From Saccharina japonica (lineage: Eukaryota; Sar; Phaeophyceae; Laminariales; Laminariaceae), in the NCBI GenBank assembly GCA_008828725.1, contig MEHQ01004417.1, positions 62,001-126,000 on the forward strand: 64,000 nucleotides of DNA, given 5' to 3'. The position numbers and the translations under genes were made by a program. This document shows positions 48,601 to 62,700 of this stretch, piece by piece. Below the pieces are notes generated by a model. The model had not been told where the DNA came from. It saw nothing but the letters and a program-made list of their open reading frames with translations, and searched no databases. Position 1 is the stretch's first letter, and the number at the start of each line of letters is the position of its first letter.

Positions 48601-51600
48601 TCCGATATAAACGTATACCAGGTAGCTTGTAATCCTCCTTCGTAGGCATGTACTGCGTGCGTCTCGATCTTTGAAACGTCTTGGAACACCCACCCCCCTT
48701 TCATCGCTGGTGAAGAGGTTATACTGGTATGCGAAGTATAATAGTTTGGTTGGTATCATTGTCGTGTTTGCCTCCCGACATTGTGCACGCAGCGTGTGCC
48801 AATCGCTAATCAACAGGACGGAAATATAGCAGAAAACGAAGACCATTTGACAAAATCTTTAAAACGTACCGTATGTACGACACCCGAAAAAACCGGTTTG
48901 ACGCACGGAATCCCCACTAAAAGTAACACGCTTACTAACAGTCATATATAAGTATGATGCTTATATACTGCTATTATTAATACTGCTTCTGCCATCCCTA
49001 CAATGTACAGCACAAGGTTCAACGTCGATCACTAAAAAAAATGCCCCCTACTTACTGTCGGCGTATCAATGCATCGCCATGGATGGCGGTGCAAGAACAA
49101 AACACAAAAAGCGGTGAAAATTCACTGAACGCCTCAAAAACCTGTAGGAAATCCGGGGACGCGTGTACGAGGGCGGATGGGAGAGGGGACAAAGAAAAGG
49201 CGAAGGCGTTTTGCACACGGGGGCTGGGCAGGTATACGAGGGACATTTTGACGCGGACCTGTACCACGGACCGGGAATATTAAGGGGACCCGGCAAGGAC
49301 GTTCTCGACGGGCAGTGGAAGTGGGGTAGGCTCAATGGTAAGACGTCAGCATTGGATAATCTCTTATCTATTGGAGTATATGCAGTATATGCCGGTCGCC
49401 CCGGTGGTCTAACAGGTAACCACGAAGTCTGTTAGGTTGGAGGTCGAGGGTTCGAGTCTCCGTATGGAGATTTTTGTTCTCAAATGACACCAACTGTCGA
49501 GAGCGCATATTATTTGTATAGCGTGGGTAAGCACAATTCGACGAGAGTTGACGAGGGAAAGAAAGTACTGAAATAGTAGGGAGGCGGTTTAGGGTGGGTG
49601 GGGGGGGGGCGTTCTGTTGGATGTCTCGTCAAGCTACATAGTAGCAGCCGAGCGACTATTACATATCCGGACAGACTGGAGTCTACGTACAGTAGGTAGG
49701 TTTTCAAACTGTTTTGCAGTTTTTTTTTTTTCTCAAATCACTAACACTCACTTGTCGTATAGTTTGTTTGGTTTCTGATATACAACATTCGTCGCGTATT
49801 TTTTTTGTGATATGTATCACTCGTTGTGCATTATGACAGGGGAGGCGCGTTGCACGTACAAGGGGGGTCTGAAGTATGCGGGGAGCATGCTCAACAGCGA
49901 GTTTCACGGCAAGGGGCGGCTAGTCTTCGGCAAAAACGGCGGCTGGTACGAGGGGCACTACAGGCTCGGCAGGCAGGTGAGAGAGAGAGAGAGAGCTAAC
50001 ACACAGGTGGCCGGGACGGGCCCCACCCCCCTCCCCTGCACGGTACGTAGACCACCTAAATAGTGATACTTCGTATGTCCGAGGTTGTGCAAGCTTTATT
50101 GTACGCACACACGCAACCGCGCGCACGTACACACACGCAAGCACTCGCACGCACGCACGCACACACGCTACGATGATCTAAGCCGCCGGTGCATGCTTGC
50201 CGAAACCCTATAAATATAAGCCCATCGCAGCTTCCTATATACGCAGACGACGCCGCGCTTGCTTTGCCTCCGCTAGGACGGCGTTGGTATCCGCAAATAC
50301 GCGAACGGGAACCTGTACGAAGGGAGTTTCAGCGAGGGAGAGGTGGACGGAGAGGGAACCATGCGTTACGCGAGCGGGTAAGCCGATTCCATGCTCTCCC
50401 GTCTACTACAAGTTTGAAAACCACGTGCCTGAGGAAATGGTCCCGCCTATCATTGCCGTGCCGTACATACGTACGTACCGGTAGACGTTGTTGTTGTTGT
50501 TGTTTTCATCGTTGATTTTCGAGAGGTGGAAACGCACATGAGTGAGCGCTGGGGTGGAGTACGAAGTAATATATGCCCAGTGCGCAGGGTGTCGGAGTTG
50601 ATGAACCGCCGCTCTCTCTCTCTCCCTCACCCCCTCCCTCCCTCCCTCCCTCCCACCCTCCCTCCCTTCCCCACTCCCCCCCTCTCTCCCTCTCCTCCCT
50701 CCGTATATCCTCTACCCATGTCGTGTGGGCACCTGCTGCACCCACCTGTTGTTTGGCGATGGGCAGCGACGTGTACGTGGGCGAGTGGAAACGGGGGCAG
50801 AAGGAGGGCAAGGGGGTGCTGTCGTCAGCCAACGGCGACAGGTAAAGGAAGGACCAAGGACAACGAACTCGAGCAAGTCGACTCGTGCGCGTTCGTTGGT
50901 TAGTTACACCTACGGTAGGCACAGGCACAGGCACAGGCGCGGGCACGGGCACGGCTATAACATACGCTGCCCCCAACGTGTCTTAACCCCTTAAGAACTG
51001 GTCCCACGAATTTGGGAACAAACTACTTGGAATTAGTGTGGGGCATTTTTTCAGTTTTGAATGGGTTAAACGCGTTCCACTTGAGATTTTTGTTAGTTGC
51101 CAGCGTTACGTGTAACGGGAATTGCGGTAATAAAGTGAGCACGTGTGGTAGCAGACAGACCAGGGAAATACACGACACATACATAACTTCGAAGTATGCC
51201 TCATTTTGTCCCAGTAACTGAAGCGTGCTCTTTCAACACAAAAAAATCACAAAACAATAATCGGACATGCCTAACTTTGTGCGTACACATACTACACACA
51301 CCATGCTTTAAAGTATGGGACAGAGGGAGTATATACTATGTGCATGGTAGATTTAGCAGGAGGTGGGTACGGGAGATAATCTCACATACACGTCTCGTAC
51401 AGCACGCAGGATGTTAAAAGAAACACACACAACAGCCCCCCCCCCCCCGCCCGCCCGCCCTCCCGCCTCCCCCCCTCCCCCCTCTTCCCCCTCTCCCCCC
51501 CCTGCCCCGTCCCGCCTCGCCTGACGGTGGTGGCTGGTTTTGTCACCTCCATCGCGGGGTCGTGTTGTGGCATGCACCTTACACCTTACACCGTGTAGGT

Positions 51601-54600
51601 ACGAGGGGGACTTCTTCAGAGGGAAAATGGCACCCTGGTTGTCTAGTTCACGCAGCGAGTGGCGTGTTTTACAGCGTCGTTGCCAATCGACGCCAACCCA
51701 ACCTATAAATATAATATATTTATAGGGGGGGGGGGGGGGGGGGTACTCATTAGCCGCATGTCGTGCATGGCCGTAGTCGTGTGACCGTGGACCCTCGCAT
51801 CTCTCTATATATTTACAATGCCGGGACAAGAGCCACGTCGGGTTTTCACCAACCAGGAAGGCATTGCTTGTACCAAAGCGGGGTGGGCATATGTAGTAAG
51901 CAGAACCCACGATGGCACCAAAAAACGTACATCCCCCCTAATTAATGTTCGCACACTACTGTTCTTGGTTCTGATATATACTAGTAATAGTGTGTGTACT
52001 GTTTATTGGTGTGTTCGGACCTCCTGCACTAGGGCGATTACATGGCGACGTGCGAAGGGATTGGGCACGATGTGAGGTATCCGCTGCCCAACGGCCTCCG
52101 ACACGGGTACGGGAAGCGTTTTTGGGCCAATGGGGCTACTTACGACGGCAGGTGAATATTTTGTATGCTGCTGTTGATTGTTGTTGTTGCTTGCTGTTCT
52201 TGGTTGTTGTTGTTGTTGTTGCTTGCTGTTGCTTGCTGTTGTTGTTGTTGTGATTGTGGTTGTGGTTATTTATTAGCTTTGCCATCCAACAATGTGCAGC
52301 ATGATCTTCAGCTTTGATCACTCATAAAATTCCCAAAAGCAGAAAACCACGGAAACCAAGGAAACCTATGCGTACAGCAGTCTAACACCCTTCTATGTCT
52401 GCTTCCCGCCAAGATTTATCCACAATACTCCATTTGTTGTCCTTTCTCCCTCCTTCTTCCCAATATGTGGTTATTGTTGTGGTTGTGGTTGTTGTTGTGG
52501 TTTTTGTGGTTGTGGTTGTTGTTGTTGTTTCTTGTTGTTGGTGTTGTTGGTGTTGTTGTTGTGGTTGTTGGTGTGGTTGTTGGTGGTGTTGGTGTTAGTG
52601 TTGATGTTGCTATTGTTGTCATTGGTGGTGGTGGTGGTGGTGGTGGCAGCGATGGCGGTGGTGGTCGTAGCGGCTGATTTTACTGTGGTTGTTGGCTGTT
52701 GTTGCTGTCATACGTGCCGATGCCGCTAGCTGTATACTGAGTACCTGACCAAGTAAATGTGCATCGAAAGCGTTGCCTCTCGAGGGGGTACCAGGCATGT
52801 GGCAGCCTACCACGCCAAACGCCGCCAATACTCTTTGTGCGTACGTGCTGATGACACGCTTTTAGGACTTCTCCTTGTAGATGAACCCTTACCCATTCTT
52901 GATGGGACGGCCTGAGGTATGATGCCATGGATTGGAAGGGGGGCAAGGAGCTGTTCTTGTGAGAGGACGTCCTAGCGGGGATACGACGTACCTGGGAGGA
53001 GACTAGGATTCCTCTTTCTTTCGAAAAAAACAACTCAGGAAAATCCAGTACAGGACACCTAACAAGAAACAGGCTAATAAGGAAAGCCAGGCTGGGATTT
53101 AGACGGGGGGGGAAAAAAAAAAAAAAAAAAAATCGGGAGTGGTTACCTTGAAAATTGTGTAGCAAGCAACCCTCTCTAAAATAAAATAAACCCAGCCTAA
53201 ACCAGATTCCCTGTTTTTTTTTCGTACGCAGGTGTCCTGTAATGTAAGGGGGGAAATAAAAAAAAAGAAAACAAGAAAAAAAAAACACACACACAATAAA
53301 TAAAACCAGGAAAACAAGCATAGTAACTCGTAGAACAAAAGAAAAAAGTTGTTCGATATACATTGACGGCTCTTCCTGTGAGCGAGCCCCTCAAAAGGTA
53401 TGTCCCTCCTCAAAAGGTATGACGCAACAAGAGTGCTACGATAGAGGTGTGTATATATCTTGACCAGATTCAGATATTTCCAAAATCGCACAGCTCTCCT
53501 GTTCGGCACTGCTGCTTGCATTTTTTTGTTTTTTTTTGTCGTTGTTGTGGGGGGGAAAAAGGAGCGTGAAGAAGAAAAACAGTCGTATCCACCCACCCAC
53601 CCACCCAACCACCCACCCACTCCCCGTGTGCGAATAAACCAGAACGCTTTTTTACTACTTGGCCCTTTCAGAACTGAAAAACGTGTCCCACACTATTTCC
53701 AAGTAGATTGTCCCCAACTTCGTGGGACCAGTTCTTAAGGGGTGACACCAAAACCCTATAGTATTACTTTAACCAAAATGTCCGTTGGTTGGTTTCAAGT
53801 AGTGTACGCACAAAACAACAGCAGCAGTAGTAGTAGCAGCAGTGGTAGTATTTAGTTTACTTTTCTTGTTGTCCGTTCTGCGTCGCTCCTCTGGACAGAT
53901 GGCAGGACGGGCGCATGGAGGGAAAAGGCGTGCACGTTTGCGCCGAGGGCTCGCGGTACGAGGGGGAGTTCCGGGCCAACTACCGACACGGGGAGGGGAG
54001 GTGTCAGTGGGGAAATCGGCACGACACACCCTTCAGGCAGGGACAAGAGGAGAAGGGAAAGGGGAAGGGGAGGGGCGGGGGGGGGGCGTACTCATTTGTT
54101 GTTTGCCTTAGTAATTCGACCATTGACCACGCACCCCTTTCGAGACGGAGCACGGGCGGGGGAGCGGGGGGGGGGGGGGGTTGTTTTGGCGTCGAGCATG
54201 TCATATAGAGCGCTCCCCACCTAGCCCGTCCTTTCTGGTTGAGAGACGGGGATGACTCAACCTGTATTGAGCCATTTTTTACCGTTGCGTTTGCCCATCC
54301 GACAATGTGTATGTACAGCATGGATAGGGCTTCAACATCGATCACTCATAAAAACATTCCCCCGAAATGCGAAAAACAAGGGGAACCCCCCCGCCCCCCC
54401 CCGCCCCCGCCCCCGCCTCCCCCCCTGCCTATCTATATATTGTATGCACGAAGTCTTAACTCTTGTCTGTGCCTCAACCAATCGTGTGACGGTAAAAAAC
54501 CAAGATCAAGTGATCTGTACGAGCTGGGTCAGCCAAAATAATGTTTTTAAAGCAGATTGGCCATGCCCCGACCAATTTAACGAAATTGGACCTGGAATTT

Positions 54601-56689
54601 GGACACAGTGTAGATCATGTACTAACCAACACACTTGCCGCCTGCCCTTTGTTTTTTCCTCGAGAGAGATACGACGATCCAAAATTCGAAAAAAATGCAA
54701 AAGCGATCAGAACTACTTATTAAAAAAAATCAAAGAGGGCAGGCGGCAGGTATTTTTGCACGTACGGTTCAAAGGCGTGGTTAAAATGTCAGAGTAAAAC
54801 TCTCAAAATTGGTCGGGGCATGGCGGAAATTCCATTTTTCCGTAATTACTTGACGTATATATGGAATCGAGTTTTGGTCAAATCTCTAGATGGGTGGAGA
54901 ATTGGGCAACGAAACTTACATCGATCTTCTCCTTGTGTCTTCAGCATTGTCTCCACCAAATTGCATGTTCATCGAAAATGACATTTTTTATACGAAATTA
55001 GAATTTAAAAAATGTTGTTTTCGAGTGTTCGCGGATATCTCGGCGAGATTGAGCCGAGAAAAAAATATGTATATAATTTTTCATACACCGTTATTTTTGC
55101 ACAATCACTGGTATGTCAGGGTTGGCGCTTCAAATTTGTCTAGCCTAATTCGCAGTGGTTCACGAGATTTGACTTTAGGAAGCTTTGTACGTTTCTTGGC
55201 TGGCCCAGCTCGTACTCTATCGTGTGTACGAATAAAGTGTGTTTTTTTCCCTGTTGTGAACATTTTGTCTCGATAGGAGGCGTCTGTCACATGTTGTTTT
55301 TATTTTATATTTTATTGGCCCAGTCGGTCGGTACAAGAGATTTCCATCACCCTAGTGGCGGGACCGGCTGCAAACTTCAAGCAAGGCGTTTCCGCCACTG
55401 ACGATATGCAACACGCGCACGCAGAACAAAACATTATACGCGCCTGCTGCTTTTTTAGAAGATCGATTTCTCGACTACACCATCATTTTCGGTTTTGTTT
55501 TTGGCAGCCACCGGGTGGGAAAATGGGGGGGGACGAAGGTGGATGTCCTCTCTTCCGACCGGGTCAGTGGTACGTAGCGCGTGGTGATGATTTTGTCCTT
55601 AAGGGATCAATGGCGAGACAAGAGCCGAACCCACGAAGGTATACACCTTGGTATATATGATGTTGGGATAACCTGCTACTCTACTCATGTCAGCTAACCT
55701 ACTTCTACTCTGCTCAGTCAGCTCGATCAATAGCGGGACAGGGCCGAACCCACAGTGTATAAACCTCGGTATATATGATGTTGGTCCACCCGGGATAACC
55801 TACGACTCTACTCATGTCAGCTAACCTACTACTTCTACTCTGCTCAGTCAGCTCTCTACCTATCCTACTACTCTACTCTGAGACGAGAAAGATAGAGAGA
55901 GAGGGAGAGATGACTTAATGAACCAAACCAGCAATAACATTCTGTTATACTACGTACAATCAGCGATATGCACGGCAGGGGGGGGGGGAAGGAGAGTGTT
56001 TGCTTTATTTATGTCACCCCAAATCTGGGTCGCGAAAGGGAGGGAGATCGGAGAAAATAGTGAAAACTTATAAACCGATGGGACGGAAGAACCCCCCCCC
56101 CTCCCCGAACATTCTGCCGTTATTTGCGTCGTTATCGTGATACATACTGCCTTCGGGAATTCTGGTACGTATCGCAGCTTTCCGCACAGGTGTTGCAGAC
56201 AGCAGTACGTAGAGTTATGTACCACTCTGTCTCGAAATATATTAACCGTTTTGTGTATCATTGCTTACAACAAACGGTGCTTACGTTTCAAAGGACAGAG
56301 GTATACACGAAGACACACGACGAAACCTCATCTGTTTTTTTAAAGGCAAACACATGTTTGCGTACAGTATACCCCCCCCCCTCCCCGTGCTCCGTCTCGA
56401 AAGGGGTGCGTGGTCAATGACCAAGTGACTACGAAGGCAAGCAGCAAATGAGTACGCCCCCCCCCCCCCCCCCCCCTCGGTTCACGGCGACCGGTGCGAG
56501 AAAACACGTCCTGCGTAAAAGTGACTAAGCTTTCCGCCGTTGAAAAACAACGTAATACTTATTTCTTCTTCTTTTTTTCGCGTTTGTCTGCCACAATGCC
56601 AATCAATAAATCCAGGTGTCCTTTGGGCTTCATTCACGCCGGAAGGGGCTTTTGCGTCTACGAGGGGGGATGGAAGCTTGGTGCGTGGC

Positions 56690-56728
<39 letters not shown>

Positions 56729-59700
56729 CAGATAGACAGACGGACGCAGACAGACGGACAAACCATGTCGCTTTTGCGCGCGTTGAATGGTCTTCCCCTA
56801 TATATATGGCTTATTGTTTGGCTTACTGTTGTTCGTCCTCGTACGTAGCGAACATGATGCAGCTCACCCTTCGTGCGACTCGCCCAGCACCTCACGGCGT
56901 TTCGCGCTTGGTGCTAGCAATGTCTGCCTGGTCGGTGAAAACCCGACATGCTCCGTCCCGGCATTGTAGGGATGCGAGGGTCTATGGTCATACGACAACG
57001 GCCATGCATAAAACTGAAGTACCCCCCCCCCCCCACTCAGACCCCCCCGACACCACAAGTTATTTGCTTCCCAGGAAATCCAATGACCTCACCATTTTAT
57101 TTAATCTGTTTCTTTGTTGCGTTTTGCCATCCGACAATGGGGGCGAATTAAGTTATTGAATTATACCAGGTATAGTGTAGTGTGGTTTTTTTATTAGTTT
57201 TGTCGAAATAGGGGGGGGGGGCAGACACGATACGCAAAGCATTGGACGAGCTTCAACGCTGACTGAACACGCAAACATTCCCGGAAGGAAGGAAGAAACA
57301 CCAAGGGAAAACACAAATAACAAAAAAAAAAGTAATACAGTAGTATTCCTATATACTTCTGTACATACAATATATAGGAAAATGTTGGAAATTTGTTCGT
57401 GTTTACGAGCAGCGGGAACGCAGAAAATGATCCTACGATAAGCTCGATTAAAAACGAAGGCGTGCACGGCAAAGGGGGGGGGTGTATCTATGCTTGTGGG
57501 TGACCACGGCTTTCATTATCTCAGAAGATCGTTTTGAGGGTATGTACATAAAAATTCCTGCGAGTTGATGAGCATGACAAAACAAAATGTAACGATCCAA
57601 AACATACCCGTTTGGGGCTCTGATGATGTGATCATCAAACGGGTACCACTATTAATAGCATATTTCCCGGGCTGTCCACCAGTCATCACCCCATTTGCGG
57701 GTCGGGTCAGGACATAAAAAAAATCTCGCGGGTCGGGTCGGGTCGGGTCGGGTCGGGTCGGGTCGGGTCGGTTAAGATACCCCGACCCGACCCAACCCGA
57801 TCCGTGATAAGTGATCCGACCCGTGAAGAACCCGTGATATTTTATTCCCGACCCGGAGTGGTATCTCATTGTATCTCATTGAGATGGTACCGATGGTACC
57901 TGCCGAATGCTGTCGTAGGTGGACACGTGATGATAATCAAAATCTGCTTGTTGCTTTAGCAAGCAAGCTCAAACTGGACCTACCGATTGATCGATCGATC
58001 GAGTATATAGTTGTTTCAAAACACACCATCATCATCATCATCCACCATCCATCATCCATCACCCACCAACCACCATCCATCATTCAGGACACTGGGAAGG
58101 GCGGGGGAGATTCAGGTGCGTCGACGACCGAGCCGCCGAGGGAAGCTGGAAGCGCGGAAAAATGTGAGAACGAAGCGATAAAAAAAATACTCTATGGGTA
58201 TACTGCTTCGTATATATATAGGTGTATGAATGTACAACCAATAACATTGTGCAACACGAAATGTTTGATATATTTTTACCGTTTACCGGGTAGATAGAGT
58301 CATAAATATTTCCCCCCAGCAACAAATAGGGATGTGTTCAATACTACTCTGACCCTAAATATAAGGACCGTTTGTATACTAACATTTCATCGAAATGGTC
58401 CTTGTAAACCGGGTCAGAGTGGTATTCATTAGTTTGTCACTCAGTTGAGCAATACACACACCGTCCGCCAGTCAAAAATATTTCGGCGAAAACGTGCTAT
58501 ACACGTACACCCCAATATCTCGAAGCACGCACCAGGCTAATTCGTCATTTACCCCCTCCCCCTGCCTTATGAGCCGCACCTCACGTTTTCGGTGGACAAA
58601 ACTGCTATTAAGTAGTAATCAGTCAGTGTGTGTACGGTAGCACCTTGTTTCTGGCTGTGGTGAAACAAATGGGTTACAATAAAAGTTCGTGTCGCGTGTG
58701 TGGGGGGACCCTTATCCTTCCTTCCATCCTTTCTTCCTTCGCTTCCATGTATCCCTCCCTCCCTCCTCTCCTCCTCCCTCCCCTCCCCTCCACCTCGCCT
58801 CCCTCCGCCTCGCCTCCCTTCCCTCACCTCCCTCCCTCCCCTCCCTCGAGTCTCCGGTCCCCGCCCCTCCTTCCCTCCCTCCCCCCCTTCCCTCCCTTCC
58901 TCCCTCCCTCGTTCATTCCTTGACTTCCATGTTTCGTTCCTATCTGTCCTTTTATTTATTTTTTTACAACCGGTACAGGGACGGTTGGGGTTCCTCGGTT
59001 CTCATGCTGGACCACGAGCGAGGGGATCCGCGTCGCATGTTCATCGGCGGCGTGGGCGGGCTATACAGGGTCCTCAAGTATTGCGGCCAGTGGAATGATG
59101 GCGTTCGACAGGTACATACACACAGCACATATACATACAACAATAGGTTATTGATTAATTATCTCTGAACCTATTGATCGAAGCAATAGGTATCGATAGG
59201 AAATTTATGATACCTATTGCAGGAGCAATAGGTATCGATATGCAATACCCCAACCTATTGAAATAGCAATAGGCCTATCCAATAGGCTATTGTCCAGGGT
59301 GTGACCTTGCACACAAACGACCGTACCGCACGCTACCACTAACCTAAAAACATATTTGGTCCTGACTACTCTAATAAGTTCCCCCCTTGATAATAAAATA
59401 CGAGAGTTAGTGTAACGATAGGGGGTTTATTATATTAATATTTAGTACGAAATGTGCTTATATTTAGGTACAGAGTGGTGCGTCACAGTGTAAGTGAGAG
59501 AAGCTTTCGTCCAACAACCGTTCGTGCTGGTGCTGCTGTTAGGTGCTGTTTTTTTTGTGTTCGTGTTGGTGTTTGTGTTTGGTGTTGGTGTTAGTGTTGG
59601 TGTTGGCCTTGGTATTAGTCTTAGTTGGCCGACCTTATCGATCGGACCGATGTTTTGTTATGTTCTGCCACAACCCCCCCCCCCCCCCCCCCCACGATAA

Positions 59701-62700
59701 CCCACAGTGAATCCATCAATCCATCAATCGCACAGGGGTTCGGGGTGGCCGAGTACGCGAATGGGGATCGAGTGATCGGTAGTTTCGTCGGTACTTTCCT
59801 CCAAGGGTACGGCGTGTTCGTCTTCGGATCTTCAGGGATGGCCAGGTGCGCCTTTTTTTTCTTTTTTCATCCCATTTATTGTCTTCGCCCCTTTTTTTTT
59901 CTCTTTCCCTCTTTATTAGTCGTAACTCAGGTCCGGGGTCGCTAAGTAGGCTCTTCTCCCTCCCCTCCTCCCCCATTACGGTACGTACTTTTCGTTTTTT
60001 ATCGCAAGAAGATTTCAACACTTTCTTTCTTCCCTCGTCAACTCGCGCAGAATATCCGCTTATTGTTACCATTCCATTTGCTAGCTGAGCAGGGTGTATG
60101 GCGGTTGTTACGATCGTTAACCATACCACCCGTATATCAAAGGGATTATATGACCCGGTTACTTCAGACACATGGAATATATATACTGCTGATGTCAATC
60201 AGACGGAAATATACCAATAATAATGTAGACTGGCTGTATCACACTCACACGTCCCGCATGAAAAAAACAGCCTGCGAGTGGAAAGGAAACGCACCTCGGA
60301 CAGGCCACCAATTCCCACGTCAGTATCTATACATAAGCAGTAGACCTTTCAAGGCAGACCTATAACGCGATCGTGCATGGTTTATCTATTACGGGGGATC
60401 ATAGTAAATAGGACCACATATTTTTAGTAAAAATAAAAAATAGGGAAATATATAGGTTTTTGTATGTACCCTAGGTTCTATTTACTACATTAGCCCACCC
60501 CGTTATAGCTCATGTTGTCGGGCGGGACCCGTATGTCATACACCATCTATCAAGCTATCTAGCACATGGTTTTCTTGGGTTGGACATGTACGATGCAGGT
60601 CCTGCACAACCTCCCCATAACGACAAGTGGATAACTAGATGATCTAGATGATCTAGATGATGATCTATCTGATCTGGTTTGTGGGTGATCTGTCCGAGTT
60701 TTGAAAGGAAACAAGAAAAAAAGTAACACTCGTTTCGTCGTCGTCTCTCTCTCTCTCTGTCGCACGAACCGTAGTGGGGAGGAAGGAGAAGAGAGCCCAC
60801 TTTGTGACCTAAAGAGGAGAAATAAAAGAAAGGGCAAATATATCAAGTGGGATGGAGAAAACCAAAAACATAAAAAAAAGGTGCTCTGTATCTCGTAAGG
60901 CGATCGATCGGCTAGTAGTAGTGGTCGTCAAGCCGCTTGCGGGAAGAAGTGTTACGGGGGACCTCATAGTGAATAGGGAACCTACGGTAAACACGAAAAC
61001 CTATATATTTTCCTATTAGTCGTACTAACATTTTTGTGTCCTATTTAGGGCCATTCTTATCGAGCAGCTTTTTTTTTCCATAATTTCCAATATTTTTTTC
61101 CCCAAAAAAAAAAAGGACAAAAGAGGACATATTGAAAATATTGGAAATATTGGAAATTCTTCAGAGGGAAAAATGTTTGGAAGGCTTCACGTTCCAATAT
61201 ATGGGGGGACAAAATGCGGAAAATGGAAATATAGAAAATTGCGCGAAAAACAATATTGGAAATTTTGGAATTTTTAGAAGTTTATGGCTCCGATAAGAAC
61301 GACCCTTACTATATGGTCCCCCGTAGTTGTTGTCGTGGCTCCCAATTATAGCGCCGGTTCGTTCGAAAACTCGCGCGCCAAGAGTGGGTGCCGACGTACT
61401 ACTTCGCTTCGCTTCGCGTGGGCCTACCATAGTGTACCAGGTACGTTGTGCTTGGTATATGTCAACTATTTGTTTGACACAAATCACCGGATTACGTACA
61501 TAACGCATGCTGTTAATTTTCGCACGCGGGCGACAAAAAAAAGGTCGGAAGACGTTCTGTTTTTTTTTTTTTTCCAGAAGAGAGACCCTAATACGGGTTC
61601 ATTAACTAGCTACTGGGAGGGAGTACCACGAACGGTATACCACGACTCTCAAAAGCGCCCGTGGTTTGCAACTGCGCAAGCCTTTCTTCGTTCAAGTACG
61701 TATATAAGGCGTTTTTTTTTCAGTTACAGTAGTAGTGGTCCCTTTATAGTGGCCGGCCTGCGTCAGTCAGTCAACAATATCGGCACTATAGTCTACTATT
61801 CCGTACACTGCCACACTGGTCAATCCCATCTATCTGTGCCAGGCGATTTCACAGGCAGTATACTCGTACTGTATATAGCGGGCAGCCGGCAGTATGTTTT
61901 TTGCTCAAACGTTTCCTCCTGAGGTGATCTTCCGCTCCCACTCTACGTACAGGTTGGGCTGGCCAAGAATAGCTTTTTAGTTGGTCAGGCACTTTCTCAG
62001 TTGGTTTTTTCGAGTTTTGAACTGAAAACTTGACACGTCCTACTTAAGGGCAAAACGAACGGATTGCCAACTGCACCATTTTGATTTTGATTTTTTTTCG
62101 TGAACTAGACAGATTTCAGAAAAAAACGAAAATTGGTTTTGGCTACAACTGACGGAAAAAAAAAAACAAAATGGTGCAGTTGGCAATCCCTTCGGTTTTC
62201 CCTTAAGTATGATGTGTCAAGTTTTCAGGTCAAGGTTCGGAAAAACCAACTGAGAATCCCATTTTTCCGATTCCCACCGAAACTAGGGCAAAGCTGCGAG
62301 GGTTGCTGGCAATTTGTATTCCGCCGCATAAAAAAACGATTTCAAATAGACATTTTCTGCTGAAAAATCTCAATAAACTACTAAACAAAAACAACGAATT
62401 GCGCGAACGTGCCCAATCAGCAAACAAGACCGACGGGCATGACCGCTTTGATTGGCTGATCAACAGGATATGCTCAGCTCCGACTAGTTCGTCGTAGTTC
62501 ATGAGATATGGACTGGCGAACTAAAAAGCTGTTCTTGGCCAGCCCAGCTCGTAGAGTTATTGGAACCTAGCCTGTGACAACGGCCCGCTTTGATCATGGC
62601 GATGGGGTTAACCCGACAACAACAAGAGCAGCAACAACAACCGGCACTATCCACTATCCACTATACATAGAGGAATCCCCTAACCGTACCAGTACGGAGA

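Noticed and set aside
49393-49465. Stand-alone tRNA gene
   Set aside because: A and B boxes are present but the acceptor stem does not pair and the SINE body follows, so it is a SINE head.
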